Both the position numbers and the translations under genes were made by a program. 5,008 nucleotides of DNA from Spirochaetia bacterium (GTDB lineage Bacteria > Spirochaetota > Spirochaetia > JABMQR01): positions 1-5,008 of the forward strand of contig JADHUD010000198.1 in NCBI GenBank assembly GCA_016784705.1, in the 5' to 3' direction. Each line of letters begins with the position of its first letter. The first letter of the stretch is position 1. Below the pieces are notes generated by a model. It worked only from the letters and a program-made list of their open reading frames with translations. It was not told the DNA's origin and made no database searches. This document shows, one piece after another, positions 4,586-5,008 of the stretch.

Positions 4586-5008
4586 AGTAGTCCTTCAAGC
4601 AATGCTTTTTTTGGCTATTCTTTCCAAAAATATATAACATATCTCATTCTAGTTAAAATGGATGTGGAACGAGAAATACTCAGTCTAGAGATAGAGTATG
4701 ATACCATAAGTAATTTTGATGACTTACATATAGAAACTGAAGAAGGCAGAATGTATTGTCAGATGAAAGATTTTAATGATATAAAAATTGAAGATATATC
4801 AGTTGATAGTAATTCCGTTAAGATAAAAAGTAGCAAGCACAAGCTGTCAGAAGGGGTGAACATTCTGTTCATCAAATCAATAGATATTGAACCTAATACA
4901 CAGATCCTAGGATTTGATGCATTCCTGTTGGATAAGGTTTATATTGTATCTTTATCACGTGGAGATGCTAGATCAATCATTGATGAATTTACTGCGTATG
5001 ATTATAAA
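4583..5008 (+). CDS. N-terminus of a probable nuclease-domain effector, partial (3' end outside window)
   Basis: The frame is open for 142 codons to the window edge. It begins (ATT)SSPSSNAFFGYSFQKYITYL and continues with a long acidic region. Residues 36-62 show an E-x-E strand, NFDD (44-47) and YCQMKDF (58-64). An FDD...QxK layout is seen in PD-(D/E)xK domains of DUF4297/Cap4-like and related effector nucleases, with D46/D47, Q60 and K62 as candidate active-site residues. The rest (KLSEGVNILF, ILGFDAF, VYIVSLSRGDARSIIDEF) reads as a folded domain leading into a longer protein, possibly an NTPase, which cannot be seen. The start is placed at ATT because of the Shine-Dalgarno site six bases upstream. 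The next in-frame ATG (4658) would remove 25 residues that look like part of the domain (GYSFQKYITYL). Codon use is AT-rich, like the gene before it. The family assignment is an inference. Confidence 0.65.
   Translation, partial: MSSPSSNAFFGYSFQKYITYLILVKMDVEREILSLEIEYDTISNFDDLHIETEEGRMYCQMKDFNDIKIEDISVDSNSVKIKSSKHKLSEGVNILFIKSIDIEPNTQILGFDAFLLDKVYIVSLSRGDARSIIDEFTAYDYK

Noticed and set aside
1..5008. CRISPR array, tRNA or rRNA genes
   Set aside because: No regularly spaced direct repeats and no tRNA- or rRNA-like sequence were seen on either strand.

Overview
The window is a stack of mobile DNA on top of a defence locus, from a low-to-moderate GC bacterium. Nearly every gene has a strong AGGAGG/GGAGG Shine-Dalgarno site, and the protein families are typical of Clostridia-type Firmicutes. 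This assignment is an inference; a spirochaete or another anaerobe is not excluded.

Left part (1-2777): The first 122 bases are the 3' end of an IS630-family transposase on the + strand. Its end, near a TA at 137-138, cuts into the third gene of a minus-strand trio of overlapping tyrosine recombinases. In transcription order the trio is a 412-aa recombinase (1355-2593), a 322-aa recombinase (390-1358) and a third (start at 409) that is cut after about 91 residues and has lost its catalytic domain. Three overlapping tyrosine recombinases of this size are the hallmark of a RIT (Recombinase In Trio) element. Between the first recombinase gene and the next gene lie four copies of a GAAAATCCAAAC-like motif in two inverted pairs. 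One pair forms a near-perfect 40-bp palindrome (2738-2777), the likely element end.

Middle part (2696-3590): The palindrome sits inside an AbiEii-type toxin gene, on the minus strand, which breaks off after about 64 native residues. The antitoxin gene abiEi upstream of it is intact and overlaps it by 8 nt. The abiE promoter has an extended -10 box enclosed by an almost perfect inverted repeat (3543-3583) that also covers the abiEi ribosome binding site. This is probably the AbiEi autoregulatory operator.

Right part (3590-5008): A non-coding stretch carries a long hairpin (3649-3700) and an intrinsic terminator (3707-3746), both oriented for + strand transcription. A + strand two-gene unit follows. 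The first gene (3802-4572) is a 256-aa protein with a D...ExK signature suggesting a PD-(D/E)xK fold. Its stop codon overlaps the Shine-Dalgarno site of a second gene, which runs off the window. That second gene appears to start with ATT and has an N-terminal FDD...QxK pattern like nuclease-type effector domains. The pair, divergent from an AbiE locus, is the best candidate here for an undescribed defence system.

Inferred order of events: an AbiE locus sat beside the two-gene unit, a RIT element then entered abiEii, and an IS630 element later entered the third recombinase gene. That last insertion probably left the RIT element unable to move on its own.
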